A stretch of DNA of 64,000 bases from positions 62,001 through 126,000 of the forward strand of contig JBBCGH010000001.1 of assembly GCA_037200445.1 (NCBI GenBank), given 5' to 3'. Position 1 is the first letter of the stretch. Each line of letters starts with the position of its first letter. The position numbers and the translations under genes are program-made. Source of the stretch: Alphaproteobacteria bacterium. GTDB lineage: Bacteria > Pseudomonadota > Alphaproteobacteria > Rhizobiales > Xanthobacteraceae. Shown here one piece after another: positions 37,794 to 47,276 of this stretch. A model generated the notes under the pieces. It did not search any database and had not been told where the DNA came from. It was given only the letters and a program-made list of their open reading frames with translations.

Positions 37794-38201
37794 GTGGCAA
37801 AACCCGAACTGGGTACCAAGCGCCTGTGCGGCAATTGCGGCGCGAAGTTCTACGACCTCAGCAAGGACCCGATCGTCTGCCCGAAGTGCGAGACGGTGTT
37901 CCATCCCGTCGTGGTTACCCGCAGCACCCGCGGCGGCGCGGCAGCGGCACCGGTTGCGCCGCTCGCACCCGAGGTCGAGACGCCGGAGGCGGCCGAGGTC
38001 GAACTCGTGTCCCTCGAAGAGGCCGATGCCGAAGCCGAGGGCGGCAAGAAGGAAGCGGCCGCCGAGGGCGAGGAGGATGTCGAGGTCGCCGATGACGGCG
38101 GCGCCGAGGACGACAACACCTTCCTGGAGACCGACGAGGACGAGGGCGACGACGTCACCGACATCATCGGCGGCGATCGCGAGGACGAAGAGGAGACCTG
38201 A
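37794..38201 (+). CDS. TIGR02300-family zinc-ribbon acidic protein
   Basis: Uncharacterised alphaproteobacterial protein (FYDLN-acid family). The N-terminus MAKPELGTKRLCGNCGAKFYDL carries a CxxC knuckle paired with CPKC, forming a small zinc ribbon. The rest is highly acidic and low in complexity (EEDVEVADDG, TDEDEGDD). The GTG start at 37,794 gives 135 aa and the conserved N-terminus; a longer frame from 37,731 is less likely. It is divergent from aroA, the usual order beside tRNA-Ala. Confidence 0.85.
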   Translation: MAKPELGTKRLCGNCGAKFYDLSKDPIVCPKCETVFHPVVVTRSTRGGAAAAPVAPLAPEVETPEAAEVELVSLEEADAEAEGGKKEAAAEGEEDVEVADDGGAEDDNTFLETDEDEGDDVTDIIGGDREDEEET

Positions 38202-38271
38202 GTGGCCCGCGCGTCCGCGGACTGCTAAGGATCGGATAGCGGCGCGTCGTCCCGACACGCGCCGACGAGAT

Positions 38272-38347
<76 letters not shown>

Positions 38348-38488
38348 ACCTTCGCCGCCACGCGGCTACGGTTGGCATCGAAGGGTGAAATTTATCCGGA
38401 AGCGTGCAGCGGCGAAGATTGCCCGTCGTAGCATCTTGGCGAAGACGGGCCGATCGGCCGCGCCTCGTGCAACCCGAGAAAGCGAAGC

Positions 38489-39073
38489 TCACCAGCCGCG
38501 CGCTTCAGGCGGAAACTGATACGGAATAAGCGGCGTGTGAAGGGGAAGCCGATACTTGTCCGGGCTCGCATGGTTGTAAGGCTGGGTCGGCAAATTGACC
38601 ACGACCGCATCCTTGGTGCCGATGTTGAAGTCCGCGTGCCAGACGTTGCGCGGGAAGGTGATGACGCGCCGCCGGTATTCCGAGGAAACGATCTTGCTGA
38701 CTTTGCCGTGGGTCGGAGAGTCCGGCCTTGGGTCGTAGAGGACAAGCTGCAGCTCGCCCTGGAGGACGATGTAGCGGTCCTCATGCTCCGTGTGCAGATT
38801 CCAGCCTTTGACGAAGCCGGGACGGATCGTAAAGCAGTAGGCGAACTCAACCGGAGCCGGATGCCAATTCCAGCGCGTATCGTACAGCTCGAACACACTG
38901 CCGCGCTCATCGATATGCGTCGTCAATTCGCGTGACGCAAAACCGTCGACCATCTGTTCCAGGGGCTGCCCTTCCGGCGTGACAGTCGCCACGTCACGGA
39001 CTGACTCGGCGAGCGTCGCCTCGAGAATCGATCGCGACGTTTCCCGGCCGACCGGAAGACCCGATGTGCTCAT
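38489..39073 (-). CDS. RmlC-like cupin (dTDP-4-dehydrorhamnose 3,5-epimerase-like)
   Basis: Cupin-fold protein of 194 aa. The barrel is seen in VKGWNLHTEHEDRYIVLQGEL (metal or base histidines) and VITFPRNVWHADFN. It resembles RmlC/sugar-epimerase cupins but lacks enough landmarks to prove epimerase activity. AGAGAGGAAAGCG precedes the ATG. It lies 68 bp downstream of a family-2 glycosyltransferase in the same direction, so a role in surface-sugar synthesis is likely. Confidence 0.75.
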   Translation of the reverse strand: MSTSGLPVGRETSRSILEATLAESVRDVATVTPEGQPLEQMVDGFASRELTTHIDERGSVFELYDTRWNWHPAPVEFAYCFTIRPGFVKGWNLHTEHEDRYIVLQGELQLVLYDPRPDSPTHGKVSKIVSSEYRRRVITFPRNVWHADFNIGTKDAVVVNLPTQPYNHASPDKYRLPLHTPLIPYQFPPEARGW

Positions 39074-39141
39074 CGCTTTCCTCTCTCTTTGGCGGAACAC
39101 CGCACAGCGCTGCGCGCCTTCCCGTTCGCTGCGCTACTCTA

Positions 39142-40428
39142 TCAAGAGATGCCTAGACGCGCTCGGAGAAACGAGCAGACCCGCCGCGCAGGCGCCGTGA
39201 CGCGCCAGCTTGTGCTCGCAAGCACGGCATTCAATTGCGACGCCAGGGTTGTTGCGGCTTGCGTTTTCTCCCGCAGCGATTGATCCGCATCGCGAAGAGC
39301 GGCAGCACACTCTTCAAGCCGGCGTTCGGTCGCGGTGATTTTGACATCGCTCTCGTTCCGAGCTTGCGTAGCCTCGCGCATAGTTTGCGTCACTTGATGC
39401 AGCGTCTGCGTCGTCTCCCGCAACGAAAGCTCCCGTTCCTCGAGGCGCATCTCGAGATGCGCCAAGCGTGCGCGATCCGCATCCCGGCGTGCTTGCAGAT
39501 CGGCCGATACGGCCCGCGTCGCCTCCAACTCTGTTTGGTTGTTCGAGAGTTGTGTTTCGAGCTCCGTAACGCGCGGCAGCGCGCGCCTGATGCTCTCCCA
39601 GCCCACTCTATCCATGACCATGTCGACGGCACGGCGGAGCTCTGCAACGAATTCATCGCCACCTTTTTCAATCGCTTCAAACAGAATGCGTTGCTCTTGC
39701 CGGGGACCTGGAATGGAATGCCGCAACGGTCGTGGCCACCAATTCGCGGCTTCGACAACGCCGAGCCAGGTGCGGACCTCGTTCGAACGTGAGTGCCGCG
39801 ACTGTTTCCAATCGGCGCTGAAATGCAGCGCGGTCGGGACGGGCACATAGGCAATCCGCTTGCTTCCGCAGCCCTCGACGATGTTGCGCCAAAGGTACCA
39901 GTCCGCGCCTTCCGCGATGTCCTCCGGCCAATATCCGAAGCGCTCAAGACAATCGCGCCGATGCGCGACACAGTGGGTCGAGAGCGTGTTGTAAACCGTC
40001 AGGAATTCGGTGAGTTCGTCCGGGTTCATGAGGTTGGTGCCGAACGGCACCAGGATGCCGTCGGTCGTGACCCAGAGGGGCCGGGTATACGCCCAGTCGA
40101 TACCGGCGTGCATCGCCCAGCCCATCAGCGACAGATGGTCCGGCAGCATAAGGTCGTCGTGCTGGGCATAAGCGATCAATTCGCCGCGCGCTTCACGCAG
40201 CGCCAGATTGCGATTGGCGTAGCCGGCCCACGGTGCCTTCGGATAGTCGAACCAGCGGATGCGGGAGTCCTTGAACTGCGCGACGACGTCGGAGGTCTCG
40301 TCGGTGCATCCATCTCCGGCGATGAGCAGTTCGAAGTCCTGTTCGGTTTGCGTCAGAACGGTACGAATTGCGTATCCGATCACGTCGGCCCGATTGTGGG
40401 TCGGCATCAGAACCGAAAAGCGAGGCAT
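39142..40428 (-). CDS. GT2-family glycosyltransferase with C-terminal coiled coil
   Basis: 428-aa protein. Residues 1-230 are a GT-A glycosyltransferase: FSVLMPTHNRADVIGYAI, LLIAGDGCTDET, and the DxD-like AYAQHDDLMLPDH. Residues about 290-400 are a long coiled coil (TELETQLSNNQTELEATRA...EERELSLRETTQTL). It ends STSWRVTAPARRV, a motif seen at the end of many bacterial surface glycosyltransferases. It is probably cytoplasmic, acting on O-antigen or capsule. The acceptor is unknown. Confidence 0.85.
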   Translation of the reverse strand: MPRFSVLMPTHNRADVIGYAIRTVLTQTEQDFELLIAGDGCTDETSDVVAQFKDSRIRWFDYPKAPWAGYANRNLALREARGELIAYAQHDDLMLPDHLSLMGWAMHAGIDWAYTRPLWVTTDGILVPFGTNLMNPDELTEFLTVYNTLSTHCVAHRRDCLERFGYWPEDIAEGADWYLWRNIVEGCGSKRIAYVPVPTALHFSADWKQSRHSRSNEVRTWLGVVEAANWWPRPLRHSIPGPRQEQRILFEAIEKGGDEFVAELRRAVDMVMDRVGWESIRRALPRVTELETQLSNNQTELEATRAVSADLQARRDADRARLAHLEMRLEERELSLRETTQTLHQVTQTMREATQARNESDVKITATERRLEECAAALRDADQSLREKTQAATTLASQLNAVLASTSWRVTAPARRVCSFLRARLGIS

Positions 40429-40557
40429 GTCTGACTGTAGTGCGGCATGTTAGGGGCAGGACCCTTTTATCACATGGGTCCGCCGCGAAACACGTATGAG
40501 CACCGATCTCAAGCAGCCCGTGGCCTGACCCCACGAAGAGGTGCCCTGCTCGGCCGC

Positions 40558-40590
40558 AAGCCGCCCCCCGGGCGGCTTTCTTGCTTTTTG
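40558..40590 (+). terminator. Intrinsic terminator in the leader of the amidohydrolase gene
   Basis: A perfect 9-bp stem AAGCCGCCC / GGGCGGCTT with a CCC loop is followed by TCTTGCTTTTT on the plus strand. It lies 54 bp before the amidohydrolase ATG. Upstream are a GGACCC-N11-GGGTCC palindrome (40,459-40,481) and a possible 10-codon reading frame (40,496-40,528). The arrangement could be an attenuator, or simply a terminator of an unannotated short transcript. Confidence 0.6.
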
Positions 40591-40631
40591 TGCTCCGCTC
40601 AGCATCATGCCGCACGCACAGGACTGAACGC

Positions 40632-41609
40632 ATGCAAGGCAAGATCGCGCTTGAAGAGCATTTCGCCACCGAGGCGACGCTCGCCGACTCACAAGTGTTC
40701 GGCGCGCATGTCTGGGAGGAGCTCGGTCCCCGGCTCACCGACTTCCAGGACAAGCGGCTGCGCTTGATGGACGCTTCGGGCATCGAAATCATGATCGCGT
40801 CGCTCAACGCGCCGGCCGTGCAGGGGATCCCTGACGTGAAGCGCGCGATTACGGTGGCGCGGGAGGCGAACGATCATCTCGCTGCCGAGATTGCAAAACG
40901 TCCGGACCGTTTCAGGGGATTTGCCGCGCTCGCGATGCAGGATCCGGAGGAGGCGGCGCGCGAGCTGACCCGCTGCGTCAAGCAGCTCGGCTTCGTCGGC
41001 GCGCTGGTGAACGGCTTCTCGCAAATCGAAAAAACGGACAGCGCGATCTACTACGATCTGCCGCAATACCGGCCGTTCTGGCGCACCGTCGCCGAACTCG
41101 ACGTGCCGTTCTACCTGCACCCGCGCAATCCGCTGCCGGGCGACATTCGCGGCTACGAGGGGCACAACTGGCTGCTCGGCCCCAACTGGGCGTTTCACGC
41201 CGAGACCGCGGTGCATGCGCTGCGGCTGATCGGCTCGGGCCTGTTCGACGAATTCCCGACGCTGCAAATCATCCTCGGCCATCTCGGCGAGGGCATTCCG
41301 GCCTATCTCTGGCGCATCGACAATCGCAATGCCTGGATGAAGGCGCCGCACAGATACGCGGCGACCAGATCGGTCGCCGACTATGTCCGCGGCAATTTCG
41401 TGCTGACCACGTCCGGCAATTTCTCGACCTCGGCGCTGGTGCAATCGGTCGCGGAGATCGGGGTCGAGCGCGTGCTATGGTCGGCCGACTATCCGTTCGA
41501 GGACATCAGCGACGCCGCCGACTGGTTCGACGCCGCGCCGATCGGCGAAGAGGTCCGCCGCAAGATCGGGCGCGACAATGCGATGAAGCTGTTCAAGTTG
41601 AAGACATAG
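40632..41609 (+). CDS. Amidohydrolase, gamma-resorcylate decarboxylase-like
   Basis: TIM-barrel metal enzyme of 325 aa in the ACMSD/gamma-resorcylate (2,6-dihydroxybenzoate) decarboxylase family. The metal ligands match: Glu8 and His10 in ALEEHF, His163 in FYLHPRNP, catalytic His217 in LGHLGEG, and Asp286 in WSADYPFED. It probably carries out non-oxidative decarboxylation of a hydroxybenzoate. A binding-protein gene follows 18 bp downstream and may supply the substrate. The exact substrate is unknown. Confidence 0.85.
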   Translation: MQGKIALEEHFATEATLADSQVFGAHVWEELGPRLTDFQDKRLRLMDASGIEIMIASLNAPAVQGIPDVKRAITVAREANDHLAAEIAKRPDRFRGFAALAMQDPEEAARELTRCVKQLGFVGALVNGFSQIEKTDSAIYYDLPQYRPFWRTVAELDVPFYLHPRNPLPGDIRGYEGHNWLLGPNWAFHAETAVHALRLIGSGLFDEFPTLQIILGHLGEGIPAYLWRIDNRNAWMKAPHRYAATRSVADYVRGNFVLTTSGNFSTSALVQSVAEIGVERVLWSADYPFEDISDAADWFDAAPIGEEVRRKIGRDNAMKLFKLKT

Positions 41610-41627
41610 AAGAGCGTTGGAGGAAGA

Positions 41628-42623
41628 ATGAAGTTCACGACAATTGCCGCGGCGGCCCTTGTGTTCGCCAGCACGGCCGCGCGTGCGGAAATCGCCGAGA
41701 TCACCATCGCGCAGCAATTCGGTGTGTCGTTCCTGCCACTGATGATCATGGAGCGCGACGGCCTGATCGAGAAGCACGCGAAGGCGGCCGGCATCGAGGT
41801 GAAGACCAACTGGCAGAAGGTCGCCGGGCCGAGCGTCATCAATGACGGGCTCTTGTCCGGGAACGTCCATTTTGGCGCGGTCGGTGCGCCCTCTCTGGTG
41901 ACCTTGTGGTCGCGCACCAAGACGAACGTCGGCGTCAAGGGCGTCGCCGCGATGACCTCCTACCCGCTCTATTTCGTGACACGCAATCCCGAGCTCAAAT
42001 CGCTGAAGGACCTCTCGCAGAAAGACAAGATCGCAGTGCCGTCGGTGAAAATCTCCACCCAGGCGATCATGCTGCAGATGGCGGCCGCCGACCTGTTCGG
42101 CCAACCCAACTACCAGAGGTTCGACGAACTGACCGTGTCGCTGGCGCACCCGGACGCGATGGTCGCACTGATGAATAATACAAGCGGCGTCAACGCGCAT
42201 TTCGCGACCTCGCCGTTCTACGAGCAGGAGATGAAAATTCCGGGCGCCCGCGTGCTCACCACGAGCTACGACATCCTCGGCGGTCGGGCATCGGCGCTGG
42301 TGGTGGTGGCGACGACGAAATTCCACGACGCCAATCCGAACGTCTACAAGGCGTTTCTTTCGGCCGAGAAAGAGGCGATCGACACGATCAACAAGGACAA
42401 GCGCAAGGCCGCGCAGGATTATCTCGACATCGCGCAGGACAGGAAGAGCACGCTCGACGAGATTTTCAACGTGATCAACGACAAGGACTACGCGTTCACG
42501 CTGCTCCCCGAGAAGGTGTTCAAGACGGCCGTGTTCATGGGCAAGGTCGGCAGTGTAAAGGACCCGCCGGCGAAATGGCAGGACCTGTTCTTCCCGGACA
42601 TCCACGGCTTGCCGGGGGATTAG
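41628..42623 (+). CDS. ABC-type substrate-binding protein, NMT1/THI5-like
   Basis: Periplasmic binding protein of 331 aa with a signal peptide (MKFTTIAAAALVFASTAARA, cleavage near 20). TIAQQFGVSFLPLMIMERDG and LLSGNVHFGAVGAPSL are family features. GGAGGAAG precedes the ATG. It pairs with the upstream decarboxylase-like gene, suggesting uptake of an aromatic acid. No permease or ATPase genes are adjacent. Confidence 0.83.
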   Translation: MKFTTIAAAALVFASTAARAEIAEITIAQQFGVSFLPLMIMERDGLIEKHAKAAGIEVKTNWQKVAGPSVINDGLLSGNVHFGAVGAPSLVTLWSRTKTNVGVKGVAAMTSYPLYFVTRNPELKSLKDLSQKDKIAVPSVKISTQAIMLQMAAADLFGQPNYQRFDELTVSLAHPDAMVALMNNTSGVNAHFATSPFYEQEMKIPGARVLTTSYDILGGRASALVVVATTKFHDANPNVYKAFLSAEKEAIDTINKDKRKAAQDYLDIAQDRKSTLDEIFNVINDKDYAFTLLPEKVFKTAVFMGKVGSVKDPPAKWQDLFFPDIHGLPGD

Positions 42624-42695
42624 AGCATGATCCCGAAAAGCATGTCCTCGACCCTGATCGGGGATGGGAACCGGTGTTCGGAAAAGATCATGCTC
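42623..42695. repeat. GCATGATC palindromic element, copy 3
   Basis: The ends GAGCATGATC and GATCATGCTC are exact reverse complements. The interior has CCGAAAAGCATGTCC and GGAACCGGTGTTCGG, the reverse orientation of the copy at 33,518. It begins at the last base of the preceding gene's stop codon. Confidence 0.8.
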
Positions 42696-42721
42696 AAACA
42701 AGAAACCAGGACCCCGCTCTG

Positions 42722-43201
42722 ATGCTTGCCAACGAAGACATCGACGCGCTCACGGCGGGCGCCGCGAAATCGCCGGCCGCGTTGTTTGCGGCCATCGCCG
42801 AAGTCTCGCGGCAGCGCGTCGGTGCCGGGCTCGTCACCGCGATGCGCCACGACGCGGCGGAACAGACGGTGGAGCGTATCTACTCGTCGAACGAGCAGGC
42901 CTATCCGGCCGGCGGCCGCAAGCCCAAGCGCGAGAACGGCTGGGGCCGCCAAGTGCTGATTGAGCATCGCGTGCTCGTGAGCGCGGGCGATGACGGCATC
43001 CGCGAGTCGTTCCCTGATCACGCGATCATCCTCGGCCTCGGCTTGCATTCCTGCGTGAACGTGCCGCTGGTGAGCCAGGGCAAGTGCATTGGCACGCTCA
43101 ATGTGCTGCGGGCGCAGGCTGATTGGGGCAAAGATGACATCGCGCTGGTGCGCGCGCTCGGGATCGCGGCGCTCGCGGGCGTGTTGATGATGAGGGGCTA
43201 G
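42722..43201 (+). CDS. GAF-domain protein
   Basis: 159-aa single-domain protein. It has the GAF-type strand pattern GAGLVTAMRHDAAEQTVERIY and CVNVPLVSQGKCIGTLNVL near the C-terminus. GAF domains bind small ligands and often act as sensors. The ATG at 42,722 lies just after a palindromic repeat, so an upstream open stretch that reads through the repeat is rejected. Linkage to the preceding decarboxylase/binding-protein pair suggests a role in sensing or binding an aromatic compound. Confidence 0.78.
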   Translation: MLANEDIDALTAGAAKSPAALFAAIAEVSRQRVGAGLVTAMRHDAAEQTVERIYSSNEQAYPAGGRKPKRENGWGRQVLIEHRVLVSAGDDGIRESFPDHAIILGLGLHSCVNVPLVSQGKCIGTLNVLRAQADWGKDDIALVRALGIAALAGVLMMRG

Positions 43202-43217
43202 ACTAGAAGTCTTCTTT

Positions 43218-43266
43218 GCGCATGATCTGATCCGAAAACCGGTTCCCACTTTTCGGGATCATGCGC
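43218..43266. repeat. GCATGATC palindromic element, copy 4
   Basis: A compact 49-bp copy with ends GCGCATGATC and GATCATGCGC and interior TCCGAAAACCGG...TTTTCGGGATC. It lies between convergent genes, and the last codon and stop of the downstream reductase gene fall in its right arm. Confidence 0.82.
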
Positions 43267-44191
43267 CCTTCCCGTCCACATAGATCGCCAGGATATCGCG
43301 CACCGCGCGGCAGCACGGCGTCGGCACGCCGGCCTTCGCGCCCATCTCGATCACTGCGCCGGCGAGCCAGGGCAATTCGAGCGGCCGCCCCAGCTCCAGG
43401 TCGAGCGACATCGAGGCGCGCATGTCGGGTGACATCCCGTCGACGTGGGCGAAGCGCTTCTCGGCAAAATCCGACTCGAGCGCCACGCCCCGCGCCCGGC
43501 CGACCGCGGCGACTTCCTTCATGACGTCGAGCGCAAACTGGCGCGCATGGGGGTTGGCGCGGATCGGGCCGATGGTCGAGCGCATCGCCGAGGTGATGCT
43601 CGACATCGTGACGATGACCACGAACTTCTGCCACAGCTCGAGCGAAATGTCGGGCGGGATGTCGGCCTTGATGTCGCTCGCCTTGCAGGCATCGAGGAAG
43701 GCCTGCGCCCGCGCCGACGCCTTGTTGTCGAACTCGCCGAACGCGAGCCGCTCCATGGTGCCGGCCTTGCGGATCACGCCGGGGCGCGCAATCGAAACGC
43801 CGATATAGGCAGCGCCGCCGAGCAGGTGCGCGCGCCCGACGATCGGCGCCAGCATGTCGTCCTTCGTGACACCATTCTGCAGCGAGATGATGCCGGTGTC
43901 GGGACCGATGACAGGGAGCATCTGGCGCGCCGCGCTTTCGGTGTCGCGCAGCTTCACCGTGAAGATCACGATGTCGACTTTGCCGATGGTCGAGGGGTCG
44001 TCGGTCGCCTTGACCTTCGGCAAATGGATCGCACGGTCGCCTTCCAGCGCGATGCCGTTTTCGCGCAACGCCTTCAATTGCGCGCCGCGCGCAATGAACG
44101 TCACATCGTTGCCGCCGGCCTGCAGCCGCGCCCCGTAATAGCCCCCAAGGCCGCCCGAACCCATGATCGCGATTTTCAAAGTGCCCTCCAT
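43259..44191 (-). CDS. 2-dehydropantoate 2-reductase (ApbA/PanE family)
   Basis: NADPH-dependent reductase of 310 aa. The nucleotide motif IAIMGSGGLGGYYGARLQ is at residues 7-24. The catalytic-type lysine is in FTVKLRDTES. The C-terminal helical domain includes LELPWLAGAVIEMG. Members make pantoate for CoA, but paralogues with other substrates are common in soil bacteria. The TGA is inside a palindromic repeat. The start follows GGAGGGC weakly. Confidence 0.82.
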   Translation of the reverse strand: MEGTLKIAIMGSGGLGGYYGARLQAGGNDVTFIARGAQLKALRENGIALEGDRAIHLPKVKATDDPSTIGKVDIVIFTVKLRDTESAARQMLPVIGPDTGIISLQNGVTKDDMLAPIVGRAHLLGGAAYIGVSIARPGVIRKAGTMERLAFGEFDNKASARAQAFLDACKASDIKADIPPDISLELWQKFVVIVTMSSITSAMRSTIGPIRANPHARQFALDVMKEVAAVGRARGVALESDFAEKRFAHVDGMSPDMRASMSLDLELGRPLELPWLAGAVIEMGAKAGVPTPCCRAVRDILAIYVDGKGA

Positions 44192-44209
44192 TCAAAATTT
44201 GTTCGATGC

Positions 44210-45591
44210 TCAGTCAGAACGCATGCGCCGCCAGAGCGACGTGATGTTGGCGCGCCGGTCGGTATCGTCCTTCACGATCGCCTTGCGGCGCGCAAGCTGT
44301 TCGACCTGCGGCCAGGTCATGCGGCCGGTTTCGACCAGCTGCATGATCCAGAAGTGATCGTACACGAATGGCTTGCCGGCCATGCGGCAGACAACCAGAT
44401 TTGAACACGCCACGGGCCCCGGGATCGCGGCGGTGCGCGCCGCCTCCGCGCGGGTGACGGCGGCATGTTCGGCTGCGAGCGCGCGATATTGCGGGCTGAA
44501 CAGCACATAGGCGAACTCAAGCCGGCTGGAGATCAACAGCCGCACGATCAGGATGCCGAGGACGACGGCGGTGATGATTTGCGGCGACCAGCCGCTGCGC
44601 AAGGGATCGCGCAGCAATCCGTCGTACGCGATCCCGATGCCAACCGCGGTGGCGAAGATCAGCTCGAACTGCGCGTTCTCGTCGACGCCGGCGCCGGACT
44701 TCTGCGCCAGACACAGCACCAGCGCGATCGCGACCAGAATTGCGGTGAAACGCGCTGCCTTCGTGCGCCGCGCGTGCCAAGCCCAGATCGCCCACAGCAC
44801 CATCGCGGGCAGGATGAATTGCAGGCGTCCGAGCGTCGAAAGCGCGCGCGCCAGATGATAGGTGCGCGGGAAAAGCATGTCGGGAATGAAGTACGGCGCG
44901 AACATGAAGGCGCAGATCGCAAGCCCGAGCGCGGCCGCCGCCGCCCCGATGAGCGTGGCACGCAGGCCGAGCCGCCAGTTGTCGAGCCAGAGCCAGGCGA
45001 GTGCCATCAGCGGGAGCGTGATGAAGTTGTGCTTGATGAAACCGGCGAGCACCATGACGAGCACGGCGGGCTCGACCGCGCGGCCATCCGCGCGGCGCTT
45101 CCAGAACCACGCAAAGCCTGCGGACATGATAGCGAGGCCGAACAGCTGGGGCTCGTTCATGCCGACGTAAAACTCGAAGAAGCGAGCCAGCGTGGCGACG
45201 AACCAGAAGCCCGCCAGCAGGGCGCCGGCGCGCGAGCCGCCGAATTGCCGCACAACGGCCGCCACCGCCGCGCCGACGCCAAGCGTCGAAACGATCGAGA
45301 CTGCGCGGCCCACATAAAGCGGATCGCCGAACATCCGGCCAAGCCAACCCATCACGTAGTAGGAGAGCGGCGGATAATTGTTGGCAATGAGTCCGTCACT
45401 CGGCGGATAAACCTGTGCGGCACCGCGCATCGCGGCGTCGGCATGATAGGCGTTCCAGCCCTCGTTCCCCCATATCTCCATGGGAAAAAAACGCGCGCCA
45501 CACCGGCCACACCAGGAACAGCGCGGCGAGCAAGGCGAATCGACCAGATCAGGATGGTTTGCAGCCGCGTTGCGGCCGGAACTGACGTCAT
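44210..45591 (-). pseudogene. Membrane glycosyltransferase (GT39/ArnT-like) with two N-terminal frameshifts
   Basis: Multi-pass membrane protein. The main open part (from 45,481) has EIWGNEGWNAYHADAAMRG, the lumenal acidic motif expected just after the first helix of polyprenyl-sugar glycosyltransferases, and many hydrophobic helices. The natural start appears to be ATG at 45,591 with TGAGGGAG upstream, encoding MTSVPAATRLQTILIW. The first helix (FALLAALFLVWPVWRAFF) then continues in a second frame and the rest in a third. The shifts are near 45,540 and in a run of seven T (45,485-45,491, minus strand). They are real decay, phase variation or assembly errors. Confidence 0.7.
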
Positions 45592-45790
45592 CCGCTCCCT
45601 CAGGGCGCCTCCTTTAGAGGATGCGAGGAAGACCGAACAGGGGGCGGCCCGAACGCCCTGAAATTCGCGGCTCTTTGCCACTTTCGTCCCGTTTCGTCCC
45701 GGTTCTACAATGTGCTACGCGCGTCACGGGAGCGTCACCGCCGGTTGCTAGGCGGCAGCCCTGAGGAAATCATAACAAGGAGGACATGGG

Positions 45791-47104
45791 ATGGTTCGTG
45801 GCTTCATGCTGGGGGCGGTGACGGCAATTTCGCTCGCCGCGGCTACGCCCGCTCACGCCGTTATCGAGCTGCAGTGGTGGCACGCGATGACCGGCGGCAA
45901 CAACGACGTCATCGTCAAGCTCGCCAACGACTTCAACGCCTCGCAGAGCGAGTACAAGGTCGTCCCGACCTACAAGGGCAGCTATCCGGATACGATGAAC
46001 GCCGGCATTGCGGCGTTCCGCGCCGGCAATGCGCCGCACATCATGCAGGTGTTCGAGGTCGGCACCGCCACGATGATGGCGGCGACCGGCGCCGTGAAGC
46101 CCGTGTTCCAGATGATGAAGGAGGCCGGCGAGAAGTTCGATTCGAACGCCTACCTCTCCGGCATCACCGGCTACTACTCGACCGCCAAGGGCGAGATGCT
46201 CTCGCTGCCGTTCAACTCATCGTCCACCGTGATGTGGATCAACAAGGATGCGCTGAAGAAGGCCGGCATCAACGAGATTCCGAAGACCTGGCCGGAAGTG
46301 TTCGAGGCCGCCAAGAAACTGAAGGCGAACGGTCACCCGACCTGCGGCTTTTCGAACGCATGGGTCACGTGGGTGAACCTCGAGCAGCTTTCGGCCTGGC
46401 ACAATCAGCCGCTCTCCACCAAGGCAAATGGATTGGACGGCTTCGACACCGTGCTGGAGTTCAATCACGATCTGCAGCTGAAGCATCTGCAGAACCTGAT
46501 CGACCTGCAGAAGGACAAGACCTACGACTACTCGGGCCGCACCAACACCGGCGAGGGCCGCTTCACCTCGGGCGAATGCCCGATCTTCCTCACTTCGTCG
46601 GGCTTCTTCGGCAACGTGAAGTCCAACGCCAAGTTCGACTGGACCAACGCGGCGATGCCTTACTATCCGGAGGCGAAGGGCGCGCCGCAGAACTCGATCA
46701 TCGGCGGCGCATCGCTCTGGGTGATGGGTGGCAAGAAGCCTGAGGAATACAAAGGCGTCGCGAAGTTCTTCACGTTCCTCTCCGACACCGACCGACAGGT
46801 CGAGGTGCACAAGTCGTCGGGCTATCTGCCGATCACCAAGGCGGCCTACGCCAAGACCAAGGAGTCCGGCTACTACAAGGAAAACCCCTATCTCGAGACG
46901 CCGCTGCTCGAGCTCACCAACAAGGAGCCGACCGAGAATTCGCGCGGCCTGCGCCTCGGCAACATGGTGCAGTTGCGCGACGTGTGGTCCGAGGAGATCG
47001 AGTCAGCACTCGCCGGCAAGAAGAGCGCCAAGGAAGCGCTCGACGCGGCGGTCTCGCGCGGCAACGCCATGCTGCGCCAGTTCGAACGGACTGTGACGAA
47101 GTAG
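45791..47104 (+). CDS. ugpB: UgpB-like periplasmic sugar/glycerol-phosphate binding protein
   Basis: Solute-binding protein of 437 aa with a signal peptide (about residues 1-23, ending PAHA). IELQWWHAMTGGNNDVI, NAGIAAFRAGNAPHIMQVFE and LPFNSSSTVMWINKDAL match the UgpB group, which binds sn-glycerol-3-phosphate and its diesters. AGGAGG lies upstream of the ATG. It heads a binding protein - permease - creatininase - permease - ATPase operon. The substrate is inferred from family only. Confidence 0.88.
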   Translation: MVRGFMLGAVTAISLAAATPAHAVIELQWWHAMTGGNNDVIVKLANDFNASQSEYKVVPTYKGSYPDTMNAGIAAFRAGNAPHIMQVFEVGTATMMAATGAVKPVFQMMKEAGEKFDSNAYLSGITGYYSTAKGEMLSLPFNSSSTVMWINKDALKKAGINEIPKTWPEVFEAAKKLKANGHPTCGFSNAWVTWVNLEQLSAWHNQPLSTKANGLDGFDTVLEFNHDLQLKHLQNLIDLQKDKTYDYSGRTNTGEGRFTSGECPIFLTSSGFFGNVKSNAKFDWTNAAMPYYPEAKGAPQNSIIGGASLWVMGGKKPEEYKGVAKFFTFLSDTDRQVEVHKSSGYLPITKAAYAKTKESGYYKENPYLETPLLELTNKEPTENSRGLRLGNMVQLRDVWSEEIESALAGKKSAKEALDAAVSRGNAMLRQFERTVTK

Positions 47105-47112
47105 CTTTTTGT

Positions 47113-47270
47113 GCCCCCGGGCGCAGCGCAGCATGTAATGATGCGCTGCTGACCCGGGGCCGCAAAAGCGGGGCTCGTGCGGTCCCGGATCAGCGATGCC
47201 ATTGCGCATCGAAGACGCGCGCAAACGCGCTTTTTGGGATTCACGCTGCATCGCGTCCGGGACACCTAAA
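47113..47270. repeat. Composite intergenic repeat inside the ugp-like operon
   Basis: It combines the GGGCGCAGCGCAGCATGTAA / ATGCGCTGCTGACCCGG element with the GACGCGCGCAAACGCGCTTT core, ending CGCGTCCGGGACAC. The structured spacer separates the binding-protein gene from the permease and ATPase genes. Such hairpins often protect the upstream message and allow higher binding-protein levels. Confidence 0.72.
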
Positions 47271-47276
47271 TCATCC

